In this document: piece after piece, positions 11,389 through 24,240 of the stretch
Position numbering within the stretch: the stretch's first letter is position 1
How the letters are laid out: each line of letters begins with the position of its first letter
DNA from: Serilophus lunatus
Lineage: Eukaryota; Chordata; Aves; Passeriformes; Eurylaimidae
Length of the DNA stretch: 64,000 bases
Direction of reading: 5' to 3'
Assembly: GCA_013399895.1 (NCBI GenBank)
Contig: VXBA01000888.1
Span: 751 to 64,750 of the forward strand
Notes under the pieces: model-generated
Databases searched by the model: none
Told to the model about the DNA's origin: nothing
What the model saw: only the letters and a program-made list of their open reading frames with translations
Program-made: the position numbers and the translations under genes

Positions 11389-12958
11389 GGTCTGGAATTT
11401 AAAGAAAAGCATCTCTGGAAATGTTACGACAATGTGGGTTTTTGTAATATGCTGCCGCAGTGCTTACCTGGCCATAACTCACTGAAGTGTTAGGTCCCAC
11501 CTAGTGGTGCCTCATAATCTTGTCTGGTGTCTGCATTTCTCTCTCAGCACGTGGCACTGGCTGAAGGAGAACACACTGGTGAGGTGGCACCCACCACTGG
11601 CACTGCCCACTGGCAAGTGGGTGAGGAAGGCTAAGTGGGCTCCAGACTTCAAGGCAGAAGATGAGTGCTTGTAGTAGTAGGCAGTGAACCTGGGTTTGGC
11701 TTCCTGGCTTGGGCAGATGAGAACTGTGAGATAAAAATAAAAAGAGAGAAATAGGAGGAGTGAGGGGATGAGCCTGGAGTCCCATTGTAAGAAGGCAGTG
11801 GTCTTGTAGATTCTTGTAGCTCCAGAAACTGGTTCTGGATTTTCTGTAGCATTAGGTAATGTCTGTCATGGAAGATGACCCCAGAGCACACTGCAGTGGT
11901 GAGTCCAGGGCTATTTTCATTTTTGTCTGTTTCTGAAACCTTTCTAATCTAAGGTAATTACAAAATAGAAAGTTACAACTACACAAATAACACATAAAAA
12001 GGGTCTTCACACGTCTGTATTTTTCAGGAAAAAAAGCTTTTCTCTGCCTCTCTATATATAGGTAGCATTCAAAGACCAGTAATGTGAACATGTTGTTTCT
12101 GTTCTCTTTGGTTATCTTTAGATTGGATGTGGACTGAATTTCTGAAAGGCAAGAGCACTGTTTTAGAAGATAACTAGAGAGTCTTCTCATATCCAAAATT
12201 GTGGACACCATTCTGGAATAAAATATACTGTCATAAATACATTAATTCTTCAAAATAGAACCTGGACTAAGCTTTTCCCAAGTTTTATTTGGTTTCAAGA
12301 ATTATCTTAAGAAATTAACAAATTCAGAAGTGCGTTACTCAGTTGTCATAATTAGTTTTTATAATGTTTGAAATTTTGTGCCAAAAAACTCTCAAGGTCA
12401 TTCATCTCCATTTCAGATGTGATCCAATCTTATTGATACTTAAAATTATTATAACTAAGAAATGAGAAGATAGAGTGTATATAATATTAACGTAAAAGGA
12501 AACTGATCTGAATCTTCCTCAGCACATATTTCCAGGCTCAAAATAAGTTGAAGAGTTCTTATCAATGCTTGTGCCTTTATTATTTTTGATCAAGATTATG
12601 ATCTGTTCCAGTCTGTACATTACATTTTGATGCAATGAATCCTTGATGTCTATTACAAAACTGACTGTACTGTAACTATAGAAGAAAAAGTGCATGTCCC
12701 TCCTTGCTATTTCTGAATACCAGCAAGACACAATTTTATCACAGGGCTTGAAGACAGCTGTGCTAGAATTCTGAAAGGACATTTGCTTGCAGGCATTTAA
12801 TCTGTAGAGAAAAGCAAAGAGAAAGAAATAGATAGGAACAACATCTGATCAGATCTTACCACTGGCTTGTTTATCTTAGTGTTCTGCTTTACATGTTCTC
12901 TCTACTACAGAGAATATCAAAACTGAAATATTTAACTAACTTTATATCTAAAAGCATC
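11389..12958. other. Unique DNA, nothing recognised
   Basis: A moderately GC-richer patch at 11500-11780 (CTGGC and GGCACC words) shows no recognisable family. The rest is AT-rich. Minus-strand frames at 11501-11891 have no familiar motif and no convincing splice sites. Confidence 0.45.
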
Positions 12959-13964
12959 TGGCGACTGGTGCCAATCCCCACATGATGTGGGTGGGGGCAG
13001 TGGCGTGCTGATTCGCAGCCACCGGCACGTGGCCCGGGGCCATCTCGGGCTGCGTGGTAGTCCCTCAGTCCCAGCGGCGGCGCGGGCATGGGCGGCAGCG
13101 GGGCGACACAATGAGTGCAGTCCCAGCGACTCCTGGCTTGCAGGCAAAGACACGCTGCGAGTGCCGGCGCAGCAGCCTCGGCGCCAGCCCCAGCCGGGAA
13201 CGTGAGCACAGCAGCTGCTTGTGGACAGCGGCAGGGGTCTAGCCCTGGCACCGTACTGGCGCCGGGGCGTCCTTGAAATGCCGCGGCCAGGAAAACAAAG
13301 ATGGCGCCCAGGCCCAGAGCACTTGGATTTTTCAGCGGGAAAACGCAGGAAGCAAGGCAGGGCTCGGCCCTGCTGACCAATGGAGAGGTGGTTTTGGCCC
13401 AGAAGAAGGCAATGAGATCCACGCGAGAACTAGAGGGCTTAAAATGCTGAGGACAACAGCCCTCCCTCCCTCTTTGGCTTTCGATCCAGGGGCGAAGCGC
13501 ACAGCACCTCTCCTCCTCAGTCACAGGCCCCATGGCGTGACTCCAGCCATTTCTCTCGGCACAGAAGCAATTCCCAGCTTGAAAGCAAGTAGCCCTTCAG
13601 GGAGGTGGTGGGAAGGGGTCGCTTTTCACTTCTTTTTGTGTTTTTCAGAGAGCTTCAAGGGCCAGGGACTGATACCAGCAGACAGGGAGGGAGAGAGACG
13701 GCTTCCCTATCCCTCCCCCTGTTTTCTCAGCGAGTCATCTAACTGGGAGAACAGTTCCCTTTCTGTTTTTGTCCTTTTTTGTCCCTTTTGTGTTTTGTGC
13801 ATGTCAAGTGTTTCTCCGTGTAATTCTGGGGTCCCTATGGGTTACCCCTTCTTCCCTATTTTAAACCCCCTGTAATAAACTGTTCACCTGCTGCTAATTC
13901 TGTTCAGTCTTCCATCATCTTTCTTGCACATCCCAAGATGATAAAAGTGGTTCAAACCACCACA
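12959..13964 (+). mobile_element. Solo ERV LTR, family C copy 1, about 1.0 kb, GC-rich
   Basis: The 3' end reads GTGGTTCAAACCACCACA (13947-13964), the reverse complement of the start of the two minus-strand family C LTRs at 48387 and 59437. Just upstream is a polyadenylation signal in CTGTAATAAACTGTTCACCTGCTG, shared with the 59-kb copy. A TATA-like CTTAAAATGCTGAG lies near 13439-13452, preceded by a CCAAT word in CTGACCAATGG. The start is proposed at 12959 from a near-matching 5-bp duplication (GCATC at 12954-12958, GTATC at 13965-13969), but the first bases do not resemble the TGTT...GGGG start of the other two copies, so the 5' end may be truncated or divergent. The 214- and 200-codon frames on both strands reflect GC-rich LTR sequence and are not annotated as genes. 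Confidence 0.75.
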
Positions 13965-13969
13965 GTATC

Positions 13970-14149
13970 TCAGCCACAACGTGTCCCCTCTTCTTCTCAG
14001 GACTGAATGCAACACATTTTGCTGCTTGATTCTAATGTACTCGTGTAGTCCTAAGCCTTTTCTCAGGAAAGTCCTGTTGTATTCTGATTACTTATCACCC
14101 AGTGATAAAAGTGACATCATAGGACAATAGAAGCATTTAAACTCAAGGG
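13970..14149. other. Short unique spacer between LTR C1 and an old CR1
   Basis: No feature recognised. Confidence 0.4.
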
Positions 14150-14420
14150 AACTGTAAAAGTCTTCTGGCTCGAGCACAGTTCCACGTCTGTCTTCAAAGC
14201 TAATTCAGTTTACTCTGGATCTTGTCCACGTGACTTTTGAACATCTCCAAGAATTCCAGTTCTATGACCTCCCTAAGCAATATATTTCAGCGATTGAATG
14301 TTCTAGTACTAAATAATTTTTCCTTACAATTAGTCAGAATTCTCTTTTTAAGTACTGTTTTCCCCTTTTCTCTGTTGTGATTGTGAAAATTCATGCCCAC
14401 TGTTTTCTATAATTTCCCTT
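14150..14420 (-). repeat. CR1-like LINE 3' remnant, old
   Basis: Read on the minus strand it follows the CR1 3' segment. On the plus strand the matching words are AAGTCTTCTGGCTCGAGCACAG, GACTTTTGAACATCTCCAAGAATTCCAG, TATGACCTCCCTAAGCAA, and TAAATAATTTTTCCTTACA, the counterpart of the usual 'AGTGAAGAAATTTTTCCTAATAT' antisense wording. It is strongly diverged, so this is one of the oldest repeats here. Confidence 0.6.
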
Positions 14421-17400
14421 TAGCTAGTATGACTCCAGATCATTCATGTATGGTGAAAACAAATACAGAAGAATGTACTATTCTTGAAAATAGGAGTCAC
14501 TACTAGTGTTACTAATTCTGATTTCACAGGTGAGAGTTGTTCTAATAGATTTATTTTTGCTTAGGAAAAAAAAAATTGTAATATCACCAATTTTTAAATT
14601 GCAACATTTATTAAAATTAGCCACTGACTTCCTCTTTTTCATTAAAACCTCTTGTCGCCCTGTACCTGTAGTCTTTCTATGGGTTTTATAAATCTCTAAT
14701 TAAATCTCTCTTTCAGAGTCATTGTTGCATCAAAGTCTATCAAATAAGAAGCTGGCAAAACTAATTCTTCTTTGCAATCTGATAAGTATTTTCTCAAGGT
14801 GATAAAATAGCTTGCAACATATGTACCATATTTGACTATTGAAATGTGTGAACAAAATTTATCATAAAGATGTCTAAGTTTGTCCAAACTAAAACTTATC
14901 CAGCTTCTCTAAAGAAGTTATGCTGTGTATTCCAAGACCTGACATTTGTTTTCTAAAAGGCTTCGTGACTCTTCGGATACAATGTTGTAGAAATTTGCTT
15001 TTTAGGAATGTTAATCACAGGACCATAGTCTGATCTCAGAAGACAAGTACAAAACTTCCATCATTTCCATGGAGAAACCATATAGTCTTCTGATGCTGTT
15101 GTTAAGAGTCCTCAACCCTGCTGAGCTCAGGTTAGCTAGGAATTTGCAGAACAAGACACATGACTTCACAAGGAAATACAAGCTCATCTTCACCTAGAAA
15201 TAGTTTACCTAAGAATTTTTACCTCTTTGATTTGTCTTCTTTATTGAAGAGAAACTATAAGAAAAGTTAAATTCCTGAGATAGTGTCCTTTTTTCATGGT
15301 TAATCTGAAAGCACAGTCTAAATGCACAGACTAAGACAGAGAACTATCAGCTAAGACTTGGAGATAGCAAACATATTGTATCAGTCTCAGGGATGAGAGC
15401 TGAGCATGAAAACAGCCTACTGCTGAAACAAAGTAAGCCTCTTGTTAGCAGGGGAAACATCCATGAAGCTAGGCCAAGAAAAAGAGAGAGTCAAAGAGAG
15501 AGAAAGTTCCTTTAAGGGATAATTCAGACTCCCTGGGATACTTTTTTTCTGTTTGTTTTATCTTGCAGACTGAGAAATTTAGTATTCTCTCCAGATGAGT
15601 GATGCCTAAAATCAGAGAGAGGAAAAAAACTTCCAAACACAGTTACTAGAGGTAAAAGTCCTGAAAGGACTTTCTAAGTAACAGGATGAATAAAAAAAGC
15701 AGTTAGTGCAGCAAAGCTGTTTTGTTCTTATTTTGATTTTTTTTTTTACTTAGGAGCTATACACAATGCTTAGCTTAGATGCAAATGCTGTGATGTGTTC
15801 TCCACAAAGTATGATACAACCTCTCCATAATGTCTTGGAGCTGTTCCCCTTCAGTCAGCAGAAAGATGTAATGTGTCACGGGGGAGTGGCATGGCAACAC
15901 ATATGTTTCTCACCATTTCTTCACTGTGCAGTTTAACAACTACATATCTCAGGAGGCACTCTACCCCACAAAGCCTTAAATGACATGTCCCATCAAACTT
16001 CTTAATGTAAACAGTATGAACTATTTTTGCATTTCAAAAAGGAGCTGCTAATTCTCCTCCTCCTCACCCAGCTGCACAGTTGCTCTGCCCTGGGAGGAGT
16101 CCAGAGTTCTTTCTGGATCTCAGTAGGAAAGGCACAGCAAGCACATGGTGTAACAAAACTGCTTTAATAATAGTAATAAAAAGTCAACTGAAATAAGAAG
16201 AGAAATACAGTTAGGAAGTTATGTTTCTTCAGAGGCTGGAAACCCTACTCTCTGGCAACATTGGATAGGGCCTGGATGTATAGCCATGGCATAATGCTGT
16301 CTGTGGAGAGGTTCAGTCCTACCCAGTACCGTGTCTCCTTATATCTAGTGTGGCAAACTAAACTATACAACTTGGTTTTGACATTTGCTTCTCCATAATG
16401 TTCTTTCTTTATGCCCAGTAGAGAAATCTCACAACTGTATCCAGTGTGCATCCGGTATGACTACTCAAATATAATGTCTTCCCTAAGACACAATGCAACA
16501 GTATTTCTTGTTTGCTTACCTTGGGGGGCTAAGACAGAAAAGACACAAGAAGGAAGCACTGACTGGAAAAAAAAGTTGTGATGGGATGACAGCCTGTGGG
16601 AAATATTGTATCTTTCCGCTCTGGAAATTCTAATTGTGCCTACAATTCTCAAGTTTTACCATTCCTCTGCTGTCAACAAACACCTGTGAAATGAGGTTTG
16701 ATTTAAATAGAAGATAACACCAGCTGTTGATGCTTATCTTTCCACTCTTTTTAGTGACACACAGGTATGCAAGAGATCTCCTTATGGTAGGGTCTGTGAC
16801 TGTCCCTTCTGTGATAGGATCGGTGCTTTTTTAAAGCAGATGAAAGGCTTACAAATGTCTTACAAAGGAAATGTTTCAAGTGAATTCCCACACAAAGAAG
16901 TTCAGAAGCATGAACTTTAATATTCACTGCAAAAATCTTCCTTTTTTTCTCTTTAATATCCAGTTCATCATACTAGATATATTTGTCTTGTGGATGAAAC
17001 AGGACAGTATAACTGAGGCAGTAGAACTGCCAGAGTTTGAAGGCATAGTGTCATCAAGGCAGGAGGCCATGGGAGACCACATTGGTCTCCTGATTAAGGA
17101 AATCAAATACTAATCAGTAGATTTATTATGCAGCCTCGCCTCTTCAGTATTCATGTAAGGATGCTTGTTAAATGAGTAAATAAAGTTACCTAAAGATGGT
17201 AACTAATTTATTTTCCTCTATTCTGGGCTTCCTTAACTGAGAGTCTATTGCCTGATTTAAATTTGGGTTTCTGATTTGTGAGTATACAAAGTACATGCAG
17301 CTCAAAATTAAATGAATTGTGCAATTTCTCCAAATCTATGAGAATCCCCTCAGGGGTATTGTGAAGATACAATACCAATTTATCATTCATTTTCTTAGTA

Positions 17401-17699
17401 TTGTGATAAGTTGCAGACAATTATATATGAATAAAAATATTTGAGTTTTTATCAGAGCGAGTTCTGAATAGTGCATAGTAAAAAAAAAGCCATTGAAAAA
17501 TAGGGAGAAAAGTCAGGGCACTTGGTTAAATAATCTCCAGCTGGGCTGCACACTGAAAGACAGAATGACCATGGGATATATGTGATGAAGTTCTAAGGCT
17601 CACAGTGAACCCAGAGATAGACAACTTCATGGTCCGAAAATCTCATTTTCTTCTGCTTATGAAATTTAGGGACAGTTCCAAGATGTGTCAGACCACTGA
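14421..17699. other. Unique AT-rich DNA, nothing recognised
   Basis: About 3.3 kb of AT-rich sequence with short poly-A/T runs (for example 14570-14578 and 15738-15747). No exon, RNA gene or repeat family was recognised. Confidence 0.5.
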
Positions 17700-17990
17700 A
17701 GGCACTGAGAGGCCTTGATCAACTTAACTAGTGGGCTTCATCCACCCTTTCTGCCCATGAGCTCAGGCCCATTTAAGCTCCATCCTGTACTGTTAATCCC
17801 TGTTAGTCTGATCTATGCTGTAGGTTTGCTTTTTGCTAGCCGTATCATAGCACACCTTTGCCTGGTCAAAGACACGATTGCTGTACCTGAGCTAGGGATG
17901 GACTAACTGATTTGACCTCAGACTTGTCTTGCCATCTGCCTTGAAACTGCTGAACTGGATCTGACAAGAAGTAGCAGTGGCTTACATTCA
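17700..17990 (+). repeat. Candidate LTR-like interspersed repeat R1, copy 1
   Basis: Contains a landmark (GCCCATTTAAGCTCCATC, 17767-17784) preceded by CTTCATCCACCC and followed by an ATCTATGCTG stretch. The same order of landmarks recurs at 47140-47370 and, inverted, at 55780-56215. The wording resembles LTR-like repeats in bird genomes, but I cannot name the family. The divergence between copies is high, so limits are approximate. Confidence 0.45.
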
Positions 17991-19293
17991 TAGATAACTC
18001 CATGTCCTCCTTCAAATATGGTAATAGATTTTGCTTCAATTTTGAAGTCTGAGGAAAGCATAGCTTTCTTGAGGCTTGGGAAAGATCTGCATATGAAAAA
18101 AGCATTAGGTCTCAAAAATTATTTGTGATCAAGACTGGTTTGTATCACAGTACTCTTTAGTGTTCTTTAGTGAACTGGAGGGAAAAATACTCCTTCTTGA
18201 GAAATGCATCCATCACATCAAATCTTACGAGAGTCAATAAATTCCAGATTAGACTTCTGAAGATAATAAAACGTCAGGAAGGGGGCTTATTTACTTTTAT
18301 GGCTTTGAAGGAGACTTTGAACCTATATGAAAATGTCTTGTATTAAACTGGAGTGTGTTTCACACATAGGAAAGCCTCCAATCCACACTTTGATACTATT
18401 CAATCAGTCTTTTGTGTCAGTCTTTTGTGTATCAATCCTTATAGAATCTAATTAGTGAAAATTAATGGGTTGGATCCTGATTTCCTTAACCTTTTATGGG
18501 CACTTATTCTATGTCATTTGAAACCATTCATAACATTTGCAAATCTAGTCAAGAGGGAGTCCATACTTCAGCCAGCATAGAATGCGTATTTCTGTGACAG
18601 ATCTCTGTTCTTATCAGACAGCTTGAACAGTGGACCATTAAGAATTTATTACTCCTTGCAGAAACTTGGGTGTGATAAGAACAGAAGGCAAAAGAGACAG
18701 CTTCCCCAGCCCACAGACAAGAACTTTTTGTTATTCAGGTCTTCTATTTTTAGGGGAAGAAATAACAATAGCTAAAAGATCAAAAATTTTGCTAGAGAAA
18801 ACAAGTCCTTTTCTGTCTATGAATTCTGTGGCAAAAGTCACATGCAGAACAATCCATAGGATTCTCTAATGTAAACTGCATGTTGACACAGGACTAATTT
18901 CCATGTTGTATTACATTTCAGAAACCCTTAAGGATGGGTATTTCCCAGGAATCATCCCCATCACTCTCTTAGGTAAAGGAAGACTGCAGTGAGGTTTCCC
19001 TCTCCCCCTCCAACCTTCTTCTCCCAAAAATTATAAACCCAACTCCCTCAGCTACTCTACACACATGCTCCAGCCTCCTAACCATTTTCCTCAGCAAGAC
19101 AGTTCAGCTTTGCAGGCAAAGGCATAGAGGGTGGCTGCATATCACTCTATCCTGAATGGTTAGCTCCCAATCCACATGTGGACTGATTAGGCTGCACAGC
19201 AGCAGCTATAAAGTGGGCCTCTGAGTGCACAACATACCAGAGCCAAACTGCCAAAGAGGAAGGAAGGTAGATTGGGGATTTCTGTTGTTTTGA
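17991..19293. other. Unique DNA, nothing recognised
   Basis: AT-rich, with a 13-base word CAGTCTTTTGTGT repeated in tandem near 18403-18429. No gene or element recognised. Confidence 0.45.
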
Positions 19294-19390
19294 GGTTTGG
19301 GGGGGGGGGTGTCTTGGTGTGTTTTGGTCATTTGGTCATCTTGGTGTGTTTTGTCTCGTGTATTTTGGTCATTTGGGATTTTTTGCATAT
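19294..19390. repeat. G/T-rich low-complexity tract with G11 run, second
   Basis: Begins with the same GGTTTG(11)T word as at 9584, then a T/G-rich stretch in which phrases such as CTTGGTGTGTTTT and TTTTGGTCATTTGG appear twice each, that is, a short imperfect tandem repeat. Confidence 0.75.
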
Positions 19391-19529
19391 GGATGGAGAA
19401 TTTAATGCTAGAATACCACTTGGCATTCAAAGAGCACAGAGTGGCCAGAAGCAAGAAATTAAATGAGCTGTTCTTAATGCCTGAGGAAATTACAGAAAGT
19501 ATTTTAAGGAATATCCCATATCTAGCACT

Positions 19530-19602
19530 GAGTTAGCCCTGCTTGGAGCAGGACACTAGTCTAGATGGCATCCAAAGGCCTCTTCCAAATTAAATTATTC
19601 TG
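19530..19602 (+). repeat. CR1 LINE extreme 3' end
   Basis: A 3'-terminal CR1 scrap: CCCTGCTTGGAGCAGGACACTAGTCTAGATGGC, then AGGCCTCTTCCAAATTAAATTATTCTG, matching the last 70 or so bases of CR1 (CCCTGC.TTGAGCAGG...CTAGATGACC...TTCCAACC.AAATTATTCTG). It ends in a single partial tail unit. Confidence 0.65.
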
Positions 19603-19978
19603 ATTTTTTTCTGTACCTCGAAGCACTTAAGAAAATACTATAACATACTTAAAAAAGCATTATCTGTAAAGACAACAGCAATTGACTGATTGGATAAAGA
19701 ACTCTAAAAATGTTTTTAAATGGAGATAAAAGAACATATAGGTACGCAAGTCCAACATTTAGAAACCACAACAAGTTTCTAAAATACCATAAACTTATTA
19801 CTTACAGCTCTCTATCAGTTTGTCTTCCCTGACCTATCAGTTCAAACCCAGTGTCTCATTTGCATCCCTGCCTCACTCCCTCCACTGTGTCACTCCACAA
19901 ATGCCTGTGGAATGCCACAGTAGAAAGGTCATCTCTTCCAAAAGGACAACTGTAGTTTCAAAATGCAACAAACTCAAT

Positions 19979-20032
19979 TGCCATGTGCCTGGCACATGAT
20001 GGGTGTGTGATTGCCTTGTGCCGGGCATATGA
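19979..20032. repeat. Two imperfect 21-mer copies, 33-bp spacing
   Basis: TGCCATGTGCCTGGCACATGA (19979-19999) and a copy at 20012-20032 differ at three bases. This is a short degenerate tandem repeat with no known function. Confidence 0.6.
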
Positions 20033-20589
20033 CTGTCATATGAATGTCAATCGCTGTATGGATGTGTGCCAGTGACATGATACATGTGTTCAGTGTTGGA
20101 TCAAGGACATTGGCTCAGTCCTGGCTGCTCAGTCCTGTGAATCCTAACCAGTGGTCCAAGTGGCACAGCCGGAAACATGACGTAGATTTTTGAATGCAAA
20201 AGCCCTTCCCTGGAGGATTTAGGAAACCTTCTTGTTGACCTCCAATAAGCCTCCCAAACTTGCTAAATTCAGCAGTACATTTCTGATGTACAAAACATAT
20301 CAAGGGGATCTAGACTGAAGAAATTTGTTGTAACAAAACAAAAGTTTGTCAACAGAACACCACTAACAAATGTGACAGAATCATCAGTGTAATGATAGCC
20401 ATGTTGTGTCAAACCTAAAATAGATCTTCTTGGTATGATTCCACTATTCTACTTCTTCTAGCCAAGAGCAGCTGAAGGATTGAGCCTGCCCTGTTTATAC
20501 AGCTCCTTTGCTTTGCAGCCACTTCAGAGCACTGAGCTGACATATGCATGGAAGCATCTTTTGTAGCTGCAAATTCTCCCTTCCAAGAG

Positions 20590-20860
20590 GTAACACTCAG
20601 CTAGGAGCCATTCTTTTTATATGTGTGATCGGGATTATTCTCCCCTTTGATTGCGTTGCTTCACATTTTACTAACAAAAATTTCATAATTCAGTGTAGTG
20701 CCCAGAGAGTACCATGATGAGTTTCTGCTGAAAAGCAGCCACTTTTTTACCACTCTGATACTTCAGTATCAGCTGCAAACTTTGTCACCTCCGTTTCCTG
20801 CCTTTTCTAGCCTGCTGATGAATGTGTTGAACAACTGTAATAGGTTGACCTCAGCTTGAC
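20590..20860 (-). repeat. Old CR1/L3-like LINE remnant, polymerase region
   Basis: The stretch ATCAGCTGCAAACTTTGTCACC...TTTTCTAGCCTGCTGATGAATGTGTTGAACAACTG (about 20768-20838) reads as the antisense of the CR1-clade LFNI.INDL region and the neighbouring A.D..L word. It is highly decayed, and the left limit is a guess. Confidence 0.4.
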
Positions 20861-23399
20861 AAGCATAAGCCCAAATTCCCTAAGAAATCTACCAATGACC
20901 TTACTCCACTCTCAGACCTGACCTTTGCACATTTCACTCAGTTCATATCAAAAGTTCTCAGGAACTGTGGAGGTGAAAGTAGGTAGCCACTACGAACCAG
21001 AATTAGATTCTGTAGTAATGTGTAAAGGATAAAAGAGACAGACAGATATATGCTTTGCACAGAACAAGCACTTCATCAGTCAGTCCTGATCCTCCTAAGG
21101 GAGACTTAAAATACACGGTGCTCAGATGCACCTGGGAATTAAATTCATAACACTAGAACATCATGACCCATTGATTCAATAGATACATTTTTATGACACT
21201 CCAGACATTTTGTTCTCCACAGAATACAACATTCTCTCTCCCTCTTTCTTTTCCCCCTTGCACTAATATCCTGTCTGCTCTGAAGACTCCAGACACTTTC
21301 CCTTGCAAAGTTAGAGGAGCTAACCTGAATCCCATACTATGTCCCAGAGAAGGAATTGTCTTTTCAGAACTTGTTCACTTTTCTTCTCATTATGCCACAT
21401 AGTTTAATAAGATATTGCTTCTAGTAAGTCTCATTCCAATGATGTCTTTAGACTATCGTGTTTCTAACAAAATGCAATACTTTGTTTTGGTTTTGTTTGT
21501 TTATGTTGGTTTTTGGCATCCATAGGGGATGCAGCTGTTGTGTGTCAGATCTCCAGTCTTGAATACTGCCCCAAGATTTCCCAAACATATTTACACTGGG
21601 CAATTGTTCAGCACACTATATCATTTTAGGCATTGATCCCAGGCTATGCCAGCTTCCTCTGACCTTAAACTTATGAAATTCTTCCAGCTGTCTTTGTACA
21701 CGTGTAAAAGTCATCAGCTGACTTAAACCTTTGGCCATCAGGGAATATTAGGCCAGCACTCAACACCAGAACCCAGATTGTGTTGTATTCAGAATTTGAA
21801 TCTTCAGACAAAGAATTCCTGTGTTACCTTTCATTCTCATGAAAATCTCTCAGATAGCAAGTGCAGGCATCCTTTCTCTAACAGACAGTGAATGAAAATG
21901 GAAAATAATACTCTTATTCGAAATAGTGGAAGACACAACGGAACTGCAAGTTCCACATGTTCTTTATGCAACTTATTTATTTAATGGCCTACAAGAAACT
22001 GTAAACACAGCAAGAGATGACACAAAGGAGGCTGACCTTTCATGTCCTTTCAAAAGAGGTCAGAGGTTTAGCAAAGAAATTATAACATTTTGCTTACCTT
22101 CACTCAGAAAAAATGTGAATACGACCATATTCAGGTTACACATCAGTGCTACAAGTGCCAGCCAGGAAGTAAATTATGCAGAACAGCAACCAAGTGCCTT
22201 CCAGATTCACAGGAAACTGCTATCCAGACAAATACACATTTCCTAGCACAGTCTGAAACTAAATGAACTGTCATTAGGGAAGATAATATCAATATAGGAA
22301 GTATTCAAGAACAAAAATTTCCCTTATAATCTCATTTATTCATATCCCTTTAAATTGCTATAATTGAAAATTTTAGGTTTTCATTTTAACAGTGGCATGT
22401 AAAGAAGTAACATGTTGTTCTTAAGCACTCAGAAAAACAGACATGAGGACAGATACAAAGGAATATTCAAAGAACTATCATCCTCTCTAAACAAAATTTC
22501 AAGAAGGATCAAAAAAAAAAAAAGGATGAATATTGGGTAGGTACTGAACTCACTTTTATCCCAAGCAAGTAGTCTTCATTGTATTTTATTTATGTTGTTT
22601 ATGCTTTTTCTTACTTAACTTATTTATTCTACATGCCCATGAAATGAAGCAAGAAAATAAGTCCTATGCTGACATATCCCTCTCTCAACTGAAATCAAAA
22701 TAAAATCTTCATTTTACTGAGAGGTTAAGGTTGTTTCAGTTTTTTCCTACTTATTTCACTTTTCAGCTTAAAATATCATTTTTCTTCAATAGGCAAGTTT
22801 ATTTCTGAATGATATCTTTTGTTTTCTCTCCTGTAAAAACAATTTTACAGTTAAATGCACTTTGAAACAATATTTAGACAACTACTAGTGCTGATAACGT
22901 GGAAGATTGTAAAAAACCACATCCATGATCAAACAGTTTCCCTGGGGTGGGATCAAATTATTGTGGATTTAAAGGAACTAATTCCTCACTAATATATTTC
23001 TCCTAGAATGCTGCCAAATCCCTAGCTGCCAGAAAAGCCACAACTCCTTTCCAACTTTCTGACCCCAACCTTCTGATGCAGTTGATACAGAAGACCTGTA
23101 AGTGTCTCTTGCCAGTTACAGCTCATAGCAGCTTGTGTCGTGCATGCAAATAAATGATAAATATTTAATATTGACATGTCTGAAATTCCCATCATAGGAA
23201 ATGTATAGGAATAAGAGAAGTTTTCTTTCCTGAGATGCCTCTTGGAGACAGAAGAAAAAGGAAGTAGAAAAGGACACAAAACTTTGGAAGAGAGATGGGT
23301 GTGATGTACCTTGGTTTTAGGTACTTTCGCTCACAAGTCCTTATTTGAATGCTGAGGAGGAATATAATAGACAAGACTGTTAAATGGGCTTAAAATTGT
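20861..23399. other. Unique AT-rich DNA, nothing recognised
   Basis: About 2.5 kb. It includes a 106-codon plus-strand frame at 21926-22246 without familiar motifs, and a 13-base A run at 22510-22522. No confident gene or repeat. Confidence 0.45.
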
Positions 23400-24240
23400 C
23401 TAGACTTCAAAATGTTATGACCAATGTCCAGCTGAAAGATGGCAGTGATTCTGCAAATCTGCAGAGCACACTGTCCTAGGGGTATGGTTATGACTGCTAG
23501 GGTTTACCAGATTCAGTAGTCCAGGAGAGAAGTGCTGCTGCAGCTCCATACCCACAGGACCGACTGGTAGCAAGGCTGAGCATCTATTGGCCAGAGGCAA
23601 TACATATGTACATACAAAACACATATGTCCATTCACAAACACCCAGCCACATGGATCAGCAGTCAGGCATAGCCACTCCACAAACAAACACAGCCTGCAC
23701 CAATGACCTTTTCCTCCCCTCCCCCCTCCTCCAGCTAAGGAGGATTGGGCAAAGAGATTTGGAGGACCACACAGCCACTGCCTACACTGCTTTAAGAGGT
23801 AGCTACAGAATCAAGGGGAAAAAATACCATTTCATGGTGGAACCAGGCCATATAATCCACAGCAATAGCTGCATCCAGTACCTTGGGTCTTCACCAGGAA
23901 AGCAATGCAGCGCCAGAGCAAAGCAGGCTGGCCAGGGAGAGGTACAGTATACACATTTGGAGGGTTTCGAGCTGGGGCTTGATGAAACTCAGGCTGGCAC
24001 AGATTTCTGTTGTTCTGCTCAAGAGGAGGAGGTTGAGTACCAAGCACAGCTTGAACTGGGGTTCCAGAGGCATGGGCAGAGGAGGGAGGGGCCCCAGGTG
24101 AGGCTGGTCAGGGCCAAGAGGCTGGACAACACCTGCCGCTCTTATGGAAGGCTGAAGTGGAGCTCTCCAGAGTTCTCCTCCAAACAGCATTTTTACGGTT
24201 CTTCAAATGGAGCTCAGTTAATTGAGAGAAGCTGCCGTAA
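23400..24240. repeat. Unclassified GC-richer block, probably an interspersed (LTR-like) repeat
   Basis: This 0.8-kb block stands out from AT-rich flanks. It holds the longest stop-free frame outside the GC-rich LTRs (23606-24337, 243 codons, plus strand), but the translation is low-complexity and unfamiliar, and other frames on both strands are also long, which points to base composition rather than selection. Landmarks are GTCCAGCTGAAAGATGGCAGTGATTC, a CA-rich stretch at 23600-23700, and CTCCCCTCCCCCCTCCTCCAGCTAAGGAGGA at about 23713-23743. The style is that of an ERV LTR or 5' leader, but I see no flanking duplication or terminal TG/CA, so the class is open. Confidence 0.4.

Noticed and set aside
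12889..13875. Frames of 214 (minus) and 200 (plus) codons as genes
   Set aside because: Both lie in or across LTR C1 and overlap each other on opposite strands. No protein features recognised.
21926..22246. 106-codon frame as an exon or small gene
   Set aside because: No recognisable motif and no good splice pair. The length is compatible with chance over this many bases.
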